64,000 nt of DNA, from contig NZ_FQVL01000011.1 of the NCBI RefSeq assembly GCF_900129355.1, positions 36,777 to 100,776 on the forward strand, read 5' to 3'. The notes beneath the pieces are model-generated. The model was not told where the DNA came from. It made no database searches and worked only from the letters and a program-made list of their open reading frames with translations. Made by a program: the position numbers and the translations under genes. The DNA comes from Seinonella peptonophila. GTDB lineage: Bacteria > Bacillota > Bacilli > Thermoactinomycetales > Thermoactinomycetaceae. The first letter of the stretch is position 1; the number at the start of each line of letters is the position of its first letter. Below are positions 1 to 9,208 of the stretch, in pieces.

Positions 1-539
1 AAATCCTTATCATGATCACGGCAAAGCTCCAAAGCCTTAGTGGCAATGGGGAAAATGTTTGCTCCACGATTTTCATTATGTTCTTCTTCATACGGAGAAT
101 CGATGCTAATATCAATATCATTCAACAACATAAATTCTTCTGGGTGATATTTTGCAAGATAAGTGAGAGTTATACCTGAAGTAGTCAGCCCAACATCTAT
201 TCCTTTCTCAGTAAGTCTCCTGATGATATAAGGAAGTAATGAGTTTTTTGGGTTAATTCCATTTGTATATAACGGCTCATTTCCACCCAGATTAATCGTC
301 TTTGCTCCATTTTTGTATACTTGATCTATGACACGGTCTACAATTTCTGGAGAAAAATCCATTCCTTTTTTTCTAGCTGACATGGAATAGCAATGTTTAC
401 AACGGTACGGACAATCATTGCCTAAAGTCCAACCAATATTTTCAATATCAATTTCACATTCATCAAGTTCATCGTGTTCGATTGGTCCTACATTCCGTTT
501 ATAATGCTCCATGGGGTCTATCATTGTATTCTTGTCCAC
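1..539 (-). CDS. Radical SAM domain protein, C-terminus cut by window edge
   Basis: About 179 residues of the N-terminal part are visible. The motif CPYRCKHC matches the CxxxCxxC loop that binds the radical-SAM [4Fe-4S] cluster, and a following GGNEP resembles the SAM-binding GGEP motif. The product should therefore cleave S-adenosylmethionine reductively; its substrate cannot be told from this part. I chose the GTG at 539 because GGGGAAGTGG lies just upstream; an in-frame ATG at 524 is the alternative. It is the last visible gene of a leftward cluster with a second radical SAM enzyme, a nucleotide-kinase-like protein, an amidohydrolase and a NUDIX hydrolase, which suggests one shared pathway. 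The family is secure and the exact role unknown. Confidence 0.8.
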   Translation of the reverse strand, partial: MDKNTMIDPMEHYKRNVGPIEHDELDECEIDIENIGWTLGNDCPYRCKHCYSMSARKKGMDFSPEIVDRVIDQVYKNGAKTINLGGNEPLYTNGINPKNSLLPYIIRRLTEKGIDVGLTTSGITLTYLAKYHPEEFMLLNDIDISIDSPYEEEHNENRGANIFPIATKALELCRDHDKD

Positions 540-588
540 TAATGACCACTTCCCCAGATGAATTTATTTTACTGTTCTTCTGTCATTA

Positions 589-2049
589 CTAAACGAACAA
601 TCTCAAATCTTCGAATAGCTCTTCAGTGATAACATCAGTTTCTTCTAGAACACCTTCCTCACAATTTTTAATCAACTGTTCTAACATACTTGTATCTTGA
701 ATCATAAATTCATGGTACTTTTCCCACTTTTCTGGTGTTGGTAGTTCATTAGGAGCCATCAATGTTTCAACCACAGCATAATAATCTCTCATATTTTTAG
801 CACAATAGTAGTCAAAGTACTTTTTGATTAAGTACACTTCTGAACACTTATATCTATATGGAACATAAGGGAATGAATTTGTATCACCTGTGACTAAGCC
901 CAATTCTAATAATTTTTGTAGAATCGGGTCAGTAGAACGTAACCATAAATGAGAATTAATCCGATGAAAAACACAAAAATTCATATGCTCTTTAATAAAT
1001 TCAAGATTTAATTTTAGCCCAGAAATATCTAATATCGGATCAAACGTAATGAAGTTCATTAATGTGGTAATGCCATTTTCCTTTAGAATGTTGGCTGCAC
1101 GCCTCGAATCTGCAACAGTTAATCTCTTATTAAATAATACAAGCGAATCTTCATGGGCTGATTCTCCTCCAATTGCTACTACGTTGGTTCCCATTTCTTT
1201 TAAGAGTTTAGCCCTCTTCTCTGTTATATCATTTGGTCTTGCCGAAAGCCGAAAGATTAGGTCTATATCCAGCTTTTTTATCTCTGCAACTAAATCAACC
1301 AGAAACTGGTCATTCTTATCGGTAACTCTAAAGAAATTATCATCTACAATCTTGAAAGAATTCTTTTGATACTTATTAATTAATGTTTTAATCTCGCCCA
1401 GAAGATGAGCTACAGAACGAGCGGATTGAGCTGGCCCACTATTATTACGGTAAAATGTGGGTATACTACAAAAGGTACATGCTGCATAACAGCCTCTACC
1501 AGTTACAAGACTTAAAGGTTCATCTTTCAATTTTTCTGGAGATATATAACGAGTTTGATAGGGTAGAGTGTCTAAATTTCTAATTCGTGGACGAGGAATA
1601 AACGGGGTATTTCGTTTTAACACACCTGGTGTATCATCAGAGGGTGAGGTGGAATATTCATATAAAGATTGTTCTCCTTCTCCAACAACTACAGCATCCA
1701 ACCAAGGGAATTCATCTAATAAATATTCTTTATGAAAGGTAGCAAAGTGTCCACCTACGATTACAAATACATCAGGGTAGTACTTTTTAATCCTTTCACC
1801 AAGCACAACCAATTCATTTACTGACGTAACAAAAGGAGTGAAACCAACAATCATTTGTGGATGACTATTGATCCTTCTTTTAATCAATGACCAACACGTT
1901 TCGATATCAATATTGTTTGCATAAGCATCAATAATGGAAGCATCAATTCCCTTTGAAGTAAGATACGCATGTAACGATGCTAAACCACTATGTTCAGCAG
2001 GCTTTCGTATGGAGGAAGTGGGCAAATTAATCAAAGTGACCGAATACAT
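589..2049 (-). CDS. Cobalamin-binding-type radical SAM protein
   Basis: The protein has about 486 residues. The N-terminal third looks like the cobalamin-binding Rossmann domain seen in B12-dependent radical SAM proteins (VGGHFATF, then VVVGEGEQ, typical of the family). Near residue 184 the motif GRGCYAACTFCS carries the CxxxCxxC cluster loop. Known family members are methyltransferases, cyclases and oxidoreductases in natural-product and cofactor pathways. The ATG at 2049 has GAGGAGG about 10 bases upstream and is preferred over an earlier in-frame start at 2097. The stop is a TAG followed by an in-frame TAA. It lies between the kinase-like gene and the truncated radical SAM gene on the same strand, so co-transcription is likely. 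The reaction is not identified. Confidence 0.85.
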   Translation of the reverse strand: MYSVTLINLPTSSIRKPAEHSGLASLHAYLTSKGIDASIIDAYANNIDIETCWSLIKRRINSHPQMIVGFTPFVTSVNELVVLGERIKKYYPDVFVIVGGHFATFHKEYLLDEFPWLDAVVVGEGEQSLYEYSTSPSDDTPGVLKRNTPFIPRPRIRNLDTLPYQTRYISPEKLKDEPLSLVTGRGCYAACTFCSIPTFYRNNSGPAQSARSVAHLLGEIKTLINKYQKNSFKIVDDNFFRVTDKNDQFLVDLVAEIKKLDIDLIFRLSARPNDITEKRAKLLKEMGTNVVAIGGESAHEDSLVLFNKRLTVADSRRAANILKENGITTLMNFITFDPILDISGLKLNLEFIKEHMNFCVFHRINSHLWLRSTDPILQKLLELGLVTGDTNSFPYVPYRYKCSEVYLIKKYFDYYCAKNMRDYYAVVETLMAPNELPTPEKWEKYHEFMIQDTSMLEQLIKNCEEGVLEETDVITEELFEDLRLFV

Positions 2050-2105
2050 AAACACGTTACCTCCTCTATTTTTCAAAGCAATATATCCATTACTCACATC
2101 ACTTT

Positions 2106-2714
2106 TTAAAGGAGAATTCTATCAACTAGAGAGGTCACATTATAATGTTCACTAGTGTCTATTTTTATTAACCCTTGTCTTTTAGAAAGTGCTTCTGTAT
2201 ATTTTGTCTGCATCATTCCAATGAATTCTGGCTGATTTAGATACATTGAATGAATATTTGAATCAGGCTTAGAGGTTAATCTCTTGATGATTTCCTTAGT
2301 TTCACAATAGCAAAAAATAACAGAATCCGGTTGTGGCAGTAAACCAAACGACTGAAAATGATCGAATATCTCCATCACCGCGTAATCCTGACCATCAATC
2401 ATTCCTATACATTCGTTATATACCCAAATTGAATCAATGTATCGATCCTGAATAATAACGTAATCATTTGCCAGATGAGGTTTTATGACGTTGTAGTAAT
2501 CCTGCAAAAGATCGGATATATAATAGATTGTTCTTTTAGCAATGGGATAATCACTCGCTATTTCTTTGAATGATCTGCCTATTTTACTGTAAGTAAAAGC
2601 CCCATGATTATAAATACAGGGTACATCCCTCTTTGTTAACTCTGAAATCAATTTGTTTGATAGTGTCGTTTTACCACTTCCACAAATTCCCTCTAAAACG
2701 ATTAGCTTCCCCAA
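2106..2714 (-). CDS. Thymidylate-kinase-like P-loop protein
   Basis: This 202-residue protein begins with a P-loop, GICGSGKTT, at residues 9-17. It has a DRYIDS motif near residue 115, matching the DR(Y/F) signature of dTMP kinases, and a short basic LID-like stretch later. Length and motif order fit the dTMP kinase family (transfer of phosphate from ATP to a nucleoside monophosphate). The sequence departs from housekeeping Tmk outside these motifs, so the true acceptor may be a different nucleotide or metabolite made by the neighbouring radical SAM enzymes. The gene is inside the leftward cluster, 56 bases before the cobalamin-type radical SAM gene. Confidence 0.75.
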   Translation of the reverse strand: MGKLIVLEGICGSGKTTLSNKLISELTKRDVPCIYNHGAFTYSKIGRSFKEIASDYPIAKRTIYYISDLLQDYYNVIKPHLANDYVIIQDRYIDSIWVYNECIGMIDGQDYAVMEIFDHFQSFGLLPQPDSVIFCYCETKEIIKRLTSKPDSNIHSMYLNQPEFIGMMQTKYTEALSKRQGLIKIDTSEHYNVTSLVDRILL

Positions 2715-2759
2715 AATCTCATCCCACCCATTTTATAGTTGACCTTCGTCAAGCTATAT

Positions 2760-4007
2760 TTAATTCCATCGGGATAGTATGTCTGTCGTTAATGGTTGTA
2801 ATGGTCTGTAAACAGAAGGAATTTCTATATTTTTGCTGTTAATTCTGTTACCACTTATATAAAGGCATAGCGGTTTACGTTTTTGAAAGACGAGCCATCG
2901 AAGAATCGTTTCGACTGAATCAGGTGTTTCTGTTTGAAAAACGCACAGATCAGCATTGTAACCTACATCTAGTTTTCCATTCGAGTTCTCTATCCCTAAT
3001 ACCTGTGCAGCCCAATAGGTGATTGCTGACCATAATTTCCATTCAGCTAGATCAGGAAACATTCTTTTCATAAACCTCATGTGTTGAAATAAATCTGCGC
3101 TGATACCTGTAGCAAGCCCATCTGTTCCGAGACACCACTTGATCCTTTCGTTTTCTAGGTCAGTTGGGTTTAAACACCTTGTCCCCAAACGATGATTAGA
3201 TACTGGGCATAATACAACCTTAGAGCCCATACTTGAGATCACTTTTAATTCCTCTAACGAGCAATATCCTCCATGTACCAAAATTGTATCTTCATTTAGC
3301 ATTCCATAATGTTGAAGTATATCAATGTCGGATCTTCCCCATTTATCTTTTACTTTTTTACATGACTCGAGTGTTTCAGCTACATGGACCGTTAAGAAGT
3401 TAGTACCATAAGATAAGCATTTGCGTGCAAGTTCTAGCGTGGATTTACCATTTGAATAAAGTGAGTGGAGGAAAACTCCTGGTTGGCTGCCTAATTCATT
3501 AGCAATTTTTGAAAACTCAACATATTTTTGAAAACCGTCAATTAAAAACGAGCTTAGCTTTTTTGATTCCATTAAGGGATAACCCGAAAAAGCCTTCATA
3601 CCATAACGACTTGCTATTTCACTGCTTCTTGCAGCACAGAAAACACTCGTTCCGTATCTTATCATTTCGTTTGCTGTCGCATTTGCAGAGTGAAACCATG
3701 CTTCACTTTTCTTACTAGCTAGTGAAGCATTCCAATAATCGGCAAGCATTAAATACTGCTCCAGATTCCATTTACCCTTTAATCCCTGAAACAAGGTCTC
3801 ACCCAAATGAATATGTGCATTGATTAGACTCGGTGTTACCAAACTCCCTTTTAAATCGACCATTAAATCGTATCCTGTAGAATCTTGATCAAAACTAATA
3901 ATTTTCCCATCCTTAACTCTACAGTTGCCATGAAATATAGAGAGTCTATGCTCCGATCCTAATAGGAATTTACCATTTAAAAAGCCTATGGTAAGATTGT
4001 CATTCAT
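2760..4007 (-). CDS. Metal-dependent amidohydrolase (deaminase/chlorohydrolase type)
   Basis: The protein has about 415 residues from the ATG at 4007, which overlaps the TGA of the NUDIX gene in an ATGA arrangement. That overlap is why I prefer it to an earlier in-frame ATG at 4040. It has the metal ligands expected of the amidohydrolase superfamily in order: NAHIHL (HxH), VHVAET, VHGGY and a late GTDG aspartate. This arrangement is typical of the SAH/MTA deaminase, cytosine deaminase and atrazine chlorohydrolase branch, which hydrolyse amino or other groups from nitrogen heterocycles. The translational coupling to a NUDIX hydrolase, with a nucleotide-kinase-like gene just downstream, suggests a nucleoside-like substrate. 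The exact substrate is inferred only in class. Confidence 0.8.
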   Translation of the reverse strand: MNDNLTIGFLNGKFLLGSEHRLSIFHGNCRVKDGKIISFDQDSTGYDLMVDLKGSLVTPSLINAHIHLGETLFQGLKGKWNLEQYLMLADYWNASLASKKSEAWFHSANATANEMIRYGTSVFCAARSSEIASRYGMKAFSGYPLMESKKLSSFLIDGFQKYVEFSKIANELGSQPGVFLHSLYSNGKSTLELARKCLSYGTNFLTVHVAETLESCKKVKDKWGRSDIDILQHYGMLNEDTILVHGGYCSLEELKVISSMGSKVVLCPVSNHRLGTRCLNPTDLENERIKWCLGTDGLATGISADLFQHMRFMKRMFPDLAEWKLWSAITYWAAQVLGIENSNGKLDVGYNADLCVFQTETPDSVETILRWLVFQKRKPLCLYISGNRINSKNIEIPSVYRPLQPLTTDILSRWN

Positions 4008-4411
4008 TTCATCACTTTGGTTACGGCCTGTGTGATCCAACTTGGCATTGTTGATATCCTTTCATCCTCCAATCCGACCCATTGATATCCATCATGTTCA
4101 GAGCTAAGATGAATTGGTTGACTATTGTAATCCGCCTTATACAAGAGAATATGCAGTTGCACTCCATCAGGTCGCATCACAGACCAAGCAGTCTTTAGTT
4201 CAAAGTCATCACATAACACCCCTGTTTCTTCCTCTAATTCACGTCTTAACGCTACTTCAATTTCTTCACCATACTTAATACGACCCCCAGGTAAATCGTA
4301 ACTACTTTTTGATGCGTCACCCTTCATTTCCTCTGGTGTCTTTTGTAAGATGAGTACTTTTTCATTGTCTGATACCAACGCGCATTTTGCGGCTACTGCG
4401 ATATTATTCAT
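4004..4411 (-). CDS. NUDIX hydrolase
   Basis: This 135-residue protein has a full NUDIX box (GGRIKYGEEIEVALRRELEE followed by ETGV), the Mg-binding catalytic motif that hydrolyses nucleoside diphosphates linked to a moiety X. The preferred ATG at 4411 has AGGAAG about 10 bases upstream. It is the first gene of the leftward cluster and its stop overlaps the start of the amidohydrolase gene. In pathways that make unusual nucleotides such an enzyme often removes pyrophosphate from an intermediate or clears a toxic one. The substrate here cannot be read from the sequence. Confidence 0.88.
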   Translation of the reverse strand: MNNIAVAAKCALVSDNEKVLILQKTPEEMKGDASKSSYDLPGGRIKYGEEIEVALRRELEEETGVLCDDFELKTAWSVMRPDGVQLHILLYKADYNSQPIHLSSEHDGYQWVGLEDERISTMPSWITQAVTKVMK

Positions 4412-4747
4412 TTCAATCACTTCCTAGTTTTTTGGAGCCTATAATGGAGCCCATATATACATAATAGTTTTTGTTTTCTGCTGTGTAAATATTATTGTGA
4501 ATGATCAAAACACAGAGTGAAGATAGGCAGGAGCTGCGATGAATTATATTCTTCAATATTGATTAGATAATTGGGGGAGCCCCCTCCCCCAAATTATAGG
4601 AGTATGAGATAACGATGGTGTGTGAAGTGTCTTTTGTCCATTTCTCGCTATCACACTAATTCATTTGCTAAAAAGCGTAATAACGTACTCTGAACACTTT
4701 GTCACATCCATCATAGGTCGAAATACAAACGAAGTTTAAAATTAAGA
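4412..4747. other. Intergenic region upstream of the NUDIX cluster
   Basis: No gene longer than a few codons is visible. The region must hold the promoter of the leftward NUDIX-radical SAM cluster. It contains a perfect inverted repeat at 4571-4592 (TTGGGGGAG, loop CCCC, CTCCCCCAA), preceded on the plus strand by a GGAG and a 7-codon open frame at about 4539-4562. There is no T-run after the hairpin, so I do not call it an intrinsic terminator. Confidence 0.4.
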
Positions 4748-4912
4748 TTACATTTTTTCGACCGCCTCTTCTTTAGGATAACAAGAGCCATCTTTACAAG
4801 CTAAATTTCCGACCTTATTATAAAAAGGACAACCTTCCTTATTTTCTTTTTCTAGTTGCTTTTTAAGCTGCCTAATTGATAGAGCTTGCTTTGCTAGCAT
4901 TGAATTGATCAT
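4748..4912 (-). CDS. Small cysteine-containing protein, 54 residues
   Basis: A short frame preceded by AAAGGA about ten bases before the ATG encodes 54 residues. The N-terminal half is a basic, helix-forming segment. The C-terminal half has four cysteines in the pattern C-x10-C-x4-C, preceded by the phrase EGCPFYN, which could bind a metal. I do not recognise the family. It lies 14 bases downstream of the position where the broken pepV ends and on the same strand, so it may have been co-transcribed with it. Confidence 0.5.
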   Translation of the reverse strand: MINSMLAKQALSIRQLKKQLEKENKEGCPFYNKVGNLACKDGSCYPKEEAVEKM

Positions 4913-4926
4913 CAGCAGCACGTCCT

Positions 4927-6344
4927 TTAATTGGCTAATTCATAAATCGCTTGTGTATATAAAGCGATAGCCCGAATTAAGTCATCGATCTCCACATGTT
5001 CATCTTGTTGATGAGCAGACTTCAACTTGCCCGGGAATATAGGTTCAAAAGCTACACCTACATCAATCGCACGGGCATACGTAGCTCCACCTGTTGTCAA
5101 TAATTGGGCGGGTTGTTGCATTTGCTCCTCATAAACATGTGCTAATTTCTGAACCAATTCATGCTCTTGATTTACATAATGGAGGGTATATGTTCAACAC
5201 TTGTTAATTTCAACTGATATGGAGCTAAACGTTCTGCGATATAATTTTTTAATTCATCTGGATTCACACCCATTGGGTAACGACAGTTCAACGTCAAAGA
5301 CGCTTCCCCATACCGATGATACCGGCAAATCCCTACATTTACTGTGAGACGACCTAGTATCTCTTCTGTAACAGCTATCTCTAATTTTTCACCAAAGAAG
5401 CTGTCTGTAAAATACTGATTTAACATTTCTATATACTGTGATCCTTGTGCCTCTAATGAAAGCTGTTGTAAAAATTTGCTCAATAGTAATGCTGCATTTA
5501 AACCCCTGTGTGGATCTGATACATGGTGAGAGACTCCATGTAAAATCAATTGAAAACTTGTATCCAATTCTTCCACATAACCGAGTAATTGATTTTCTAA
5601 TAGGAATGATTGGAATAATTCTTTTATTGTATCTCCTTCACCTTCAATCTGAGCTATTGCTAAATCAGGTACTTTATTTGATTCTTGACCTGATGAGAAT
5701 TCTACTAGTCTCCAAGCAAATTCTGTAGAAGATGTTTCCTTGATATATCCTGTAAACGCTAAAGTTAATACGCCCTTTTCTCCAATAATGATGGAAAAAT
5801 CTGCATCAGGGGTAAAACCCATCATAGGCATCTCTTCATATTGAAAATAGTGATTGATACATCTCCATTGTCGCTCTTCATCTTTACCAATAATCAAACG
5901 AACTCTTTTATTGAGCGGTAGGTTCAATTCCTTAATAATTTTCATTGCATATTAAGCTGCCATTAAAGGCCCCTTATCATCAATCGCGCCACGAGCATAT
6001 AGCTTTCCATCACGAATTTCAGGAGCAAATGGTGGAAAAGTCCAAGGTGCGTCCCCAGAAGAAACGACATCAACATGCCCCAAAACGCCGATCAATTCCT
6101 TCCCAACACCCATTTCGATGTGACCCGCATATCCGTCCACATTTTTCGTGATAAATCCATCACGTTCTCCCAGCATCAACATATATGAAAGCGCTTCTGC
6201 AATTTCTAATCCAAATGGGGCAAGAGGAGTACTTAAGGAATTATCATAAACACTTCTAATCTGTAGAATCTGTATTAAGTCTTGAATTAGTTCGCTCTTA
6301 GCTTTTAATGCTTCATTCATCCAGTTCACTAGTACTTGTTGCAT
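4927..6344 (-). pseudogene. pepV: Broken dipeptidase PepV (M20 family)
   Basis: Three consecutive segments on the minus strand together match one PepV/Sapep-type zinc dipeptidase, a cytoplasmic enzyme that releases N-terminal amino acids from dipeptides. The N-terminal part starts at an ATG at 6344 with GAGGAA upstream and keeps the metal motif GHVDVV. It is stopped by a TAA at 5952-5954 where the family has a tyrosine (MAA-stop-YAMKI). After about 257 further residues a second lesion near 5185, best explained by loss of one C in a CCC run, shifts the frame just before HYVNQEHEL. The C-terminal part then runs to 4927. Two independent lesions make a real pseudogene more likely than a sequencing error. 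Confidence 0.85.
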
Positions 6345-6604
6345 ATTCAATTCCTCTAATCTGTAATTCACGACAAGCAGAAAATGAATTTTTTGCAGCA
6401 ATAAAGCATGATAATGTTCACTTTCTGATTCCGATCTCTTAATCTATCTGATACAAACTTGTTTTATACGTCATTTTGTCCATATTCTTTCTTCCAAGAG
6501 AAGACTTTTTCTCTCCTCTTTTTTGGAGTCGACTTCACTCAGTTAGCAAGTAACTGTATATTCTCATCTACAAACTTCCCATCCAAAGTCGTCGTTCATA
6601 TACC

Positions 6605-7039
6605 TTATTCTTTCACTAGTTCCTTAAATCGACGGAGAACAAAACCCATATGTTGGTTTTTCATCTCTAAAATTCCATCTACTACAATGGAGAAAGCTTG
6701 ATCTATTGAATCATAATTAACTGTTATCCGTTCTCCACTAGTGCCACAGGCGATGATTGCAGTCGTGGCTCCTTTTTGTAGTTCACAAAAATCCTGTTTC
6801 CAATCATTGAATTTTGACATTCCGGATAATTTCAAAATCGTGGGTAGAGTGCCTTGCATTTCTTGCCTTTCCACTTTATCTAGTAATTCTGTAGTAATCC
6901 CTAGCTCCAGTCTGATTATTTCTCTTTGGAATTCTGTATTTGTGATTGCTGATACTAGTGATTGTTGATGCATCCGTAAAGCTTGCATCAATACACGTTT
7001 CTCTTCATCATTCACCCACAAAGTTAACTTTCTTTTCAT
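6605..7039 (-). CDS. Unrecognised protein, 144 residues
   Basis: The ATG at 7039 has GGTGAT close upstream. The predicted protein is soluble and mostly helical in its first 60 residues (basic start MKRKLTLWVNDEEKR), followed by a mixed region containing ATTAIIACGTSGERITV that could be a short alpha/beta fold. No signal peptide, membrane segment or known catalytic motif is evident. It follows the 7100-7471 gene on the same strand after about 60 bases and may share its transcript. It sits between the decayed pepV and a peptide-quorum-type regulator. I do not recognise the family. Confidence 0.55.
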   Translation of the reverse strand: MKRKLTLWVNDEEKRVLMQALRMHQQSLVSAITNTEFQREIIRLELGITTELLDKVERQEMQGTLPTILKLSGMSKFNDWKQDFCELQKGATTAIIACGTSGERITVNYDSIDQAFSIVVDGILEMKNQHMGFVLRRFKELVKE

Positions 7040-7099
7040 CGAAATCACCTACTACACAACTTTTCTTTTTAAAGCTGAGAAATGATAAATTGAAAAGCT

Positions 7100-7471
7100 C
7101 TACTGAATGGGTGTATGATAAGGTGGAAATGTTTTTTTGTAGAGTGGTGGTGGCAACACTCGTCGGTCAAAACTATGTGCTGTCACTGCTTCTCTTTCTA
7201 ATTCCTCTCGAACCCCTTTTTTTATAGGTATTTTTTTAATTTCTGATTCTATCTCATATCCATTGTTTTTATCCTGCTCCTTTCGACTCATCAAGCTGTT
7301 TTTTCTATAAGCTTGAGCAGCCACTCGAATTATTTCTGTCCAATTTACCGATATGGATAGTGGAGCTTTTTCCTGATTTGATGTCATATATTTCCTATGA
7401 ATACTTTTCTCTTGTAAGTACTCCCTAGTTCTTTTCATTTGAGTAGCTCCTTTTTTATAAATCTCTTCCAC
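7100..7471 (-). CDS. Unrecognised basic protein, 123 residues
   Basis: The frame starts with GTG at 7471, preceded by GGAGGGGTGAT. The product is hydrophilic and rich in Lys, Arg and Glu, with no membrane segment or known motif. The segment NWTEIIRVAAQAYRK could form an amphipathic helix and the C-terminus is proline-rich. The stop is TAG. The gene is divergent from the XRE-TPR regulator at 7876, with about 390 AT-rich bases between them, so it is a candidate target of that regulator. Confidence 0.5.
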   Translation of the reverse strand: MEEIYKKGATQMKRTREYLQEKSIHRKYMTSNQEKAPLSISVNWTEIIRVAAQAYRKNSLMSRKEQDKNNGYEIESEIKKIPIKKGVREELEREAVTAHSFDRRVLPPPLYKKTFPPYHTPIQ

Positions 7472-7875
7472 ATTTCAAAATCACCCCTCCGTCGATCGAA
7501 ACTGTTACATGTCTGTGACTAAGCAATGATCGTTTACTTTCTAATAAATAGTAGGATTTATCCTTTAAACCACATATTATCTGCAATAATCATCATGCCG
7601 TAATTATCGCCTCCTAATATTTTATTCAGTTTTTTATTTTTACTAAGTTTGTTATTTTATCTCCTGAACAATATTCCAAGATGTATACTATCCTTGAAGT
7701 TACTTACTCTATACTTTAATTATGAAATTATGATCATAATTTATCAATAATTAATAATTTTTATTTTTCAATCTCGCATGTAATAAAAAATTGATTTTCA
7801 TAAGTATTTACCCTATTTTTTTTTATTTTTTTTAGCTATTATTAAGAAATAAGCGAGATGTGGGGTGTTTTAGGG
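7472..7875. promoter_or_regulatory. Divergent AT-rich control region with an 18-bp palindrome
   Basis: The gap between the leftward 7100-7471 gene and the rightward XRE-TPR gene is very AT-rich. It contains one perfect 18-bp palindrome at 7725-7742 (AAATTATGA/TCATAATTT), about 130 bases before the regulator's start. Perfect palindromes in such a position are often operators for dimeric HTH proteins, so self-regulation by the XRE-TPR protein is a reasonable inference. No coding sequence is visible in the gap. Confidence 0.5.
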
Positions 7876-9195
7876 ATGTTTGATCAAATCAATTTAAAAG
7901 AATTAGGGAATATGTGTAGAAGAAAAAGAAAAGAACTTGGATTTACGATGGAGGAGTTAGAGGATGAACAAATCTCTGTTTCCACCATTAGTAATATCGA
8001 AAGAGGAGTGCCAATAGTCAGCCATCAAAAAATAGAATATTATTGCGTTCATAAGCTTAAATTGAATATTAGTGACTATAATCAACTCTCTCAACAAGAG
8101 AGAAAATTAAAATTGGAAAAAGAGGAGGAATTATGGTTTATTGAAAGACTCATTGAACAAGGTAATCCAGATGAAGGCTTAACTGAGTTAAAAAAATTTA
8201 ATTTAAGTGGATTCCGAGAACTGGAAGCTATGATATTCTATTTAAAGGGCAGGGCATATTATTATAAAAATCAATGGGAACAAGCACGAAAAAACTTCTT
8301 GAGAACGATTGAGTTTGTTGACAAATATCCTCAGATTGGCAAATCAAACATCGCTTCTATTTGCTATAATGACTTAGGTCGTATAAACTTCTTTTACTAT
8401 GGCAATTTAAAAAATGCTTTACAATATACCGAACTAGGAATCAGTTGTTTTAATCCAGATGGAGAAAGATACCATATCCTCTATACTCTTAAAATCTGCC
8501 AAGTGCTCTATTTGGAAAAACTTAATAGAATCCAAGATGCATATCAAACTGTAAAAGAGTTGTGGAAATGCCTAGATCAGATAGATTATTTAGATGTAGT
8601 TTTAAACACTTATGAGATGAGAGCAAAACTTCTATTTAAAATGAAACGATTTGACGATGCTATCTATACGGCTAAAAAAGGACTTGAAATTAGCACGCTA
8701 AATAAATCTCCTGAAAGAACACTAGAGCTAATTACTACACTTGGTAGTATCTATCTAAAACTAAATCAATTAAACAATGCTGAAAAATGTTTCCTTGAAG
8801 GTTTAAACTTGAAAAATCAAATCGCAAAAAAATATCTCTTTATCACTACGTTTACACAAATCGGAATTCTATACATGAAAAAAAAACAATTTGAAAAAGC
8901 TCAATCATACCTAAAAGTTGCAGTCGAAATCGGACAAAAATCTCCTGATGTAGTTAGGTATGCCCAAAGTTTAACAGAATTAGGGGTATGTCATTTAGCT
9001 CAACATGATATTAGTAAAGCGTCCGATATCTTTCTACAAGCATTATCAGTTGCTAAAAATCATTCTCTTTACTATAAAGCAAGCCAAATTCTAACTAAAT
9101 TGACCAAGCTTTGGGAACATAGAGATGAAGAGAAATTCAATATGTATATGGCGGAATTATTCAGGTTTAACTTATTATTGGATGAAGAACAATAG
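7876..9195 (+). CDS. XRE-TPR transcription regulator, RRNPP (peptide-sensing) type
   Basis: The protein has 439 residues from the ATG at 7876, which has GGGGTG about nine bases upstream; a start at 7858 is possible but less well placed. Residues of roughly the first 60 form an XRE helix-turn-helix (LGNMCRRKRKELGFTMEELE, then ISVSTISNIERG). The rest is a chain of tetratricopeptide-type helical repeats, for example FYLKGRAYYYKNQWEQARK. This architecture defines the RRNPP receptors (PlcR, NprR, AimR and relatives), which bind short secreted or internal peptides in the TPR groove and then change DNA binding. A very short ORF with a strong ribosome-binding site follows 14 bases after the stop, as expected for a cognate peptide gene. 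Confidence 0.88.
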   Translation: MFDQINLKELGNMCRRKRKELGFTMEELEDEQISVSTISNIERGVPIVSHQKIEYYCVHKLKLNISDYNQLSQQERKLKLEKEEELWFIERLIEQGNPDEGLTELKKFNLSGFRELEAMIFYLKGRAYYYKNQWEQARKNFLRTIEFVDKYPQIGKSNIASICYNDLGRINFFYYGNLKNALQYTELGISCFNPDGERYHILYTLKICQVLYLEKLNRIQDAYQTVKELWKCLDQIDYLDVVLNTYEMRAKLLFKMKRFDDAIYTAKKGLEISTLNKSPERTLELITTLGSIYLKLNQLNNAEKCFLEGLNLKNQIAKKYLFITTFTQIGILYMKKKQFEKAQSYLKVAVEIGQKSPDVVRYAQSLTELGVCHLAQHDISKASDIFLQALSVAKNHSLYYKASQILTKLTKLWEHRDEEKFNMYMAELFRFNLLLDEEQ

Positions 9196-9208
9196 GAGGT
9201 GTACTTTA

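Noticed and set aside
1..539. Prokaryotic viperin
   Set aside because: A radical SAM protein near a nucleotide-kinase-like gene recalls viperin loci, but the motif is CPYRCKHC rather than the viperin-type CNYxCxFC, and the C-terminal part is not in the window.
4539..4562. Seven-codon leader peptide with attenuator hairpin
   Set aside because: GGAG, ATG and a hairpin follow each other, but there is no T-run, no downstream gene on that strand and no amino-acid bias, so the pattern is probably chance.
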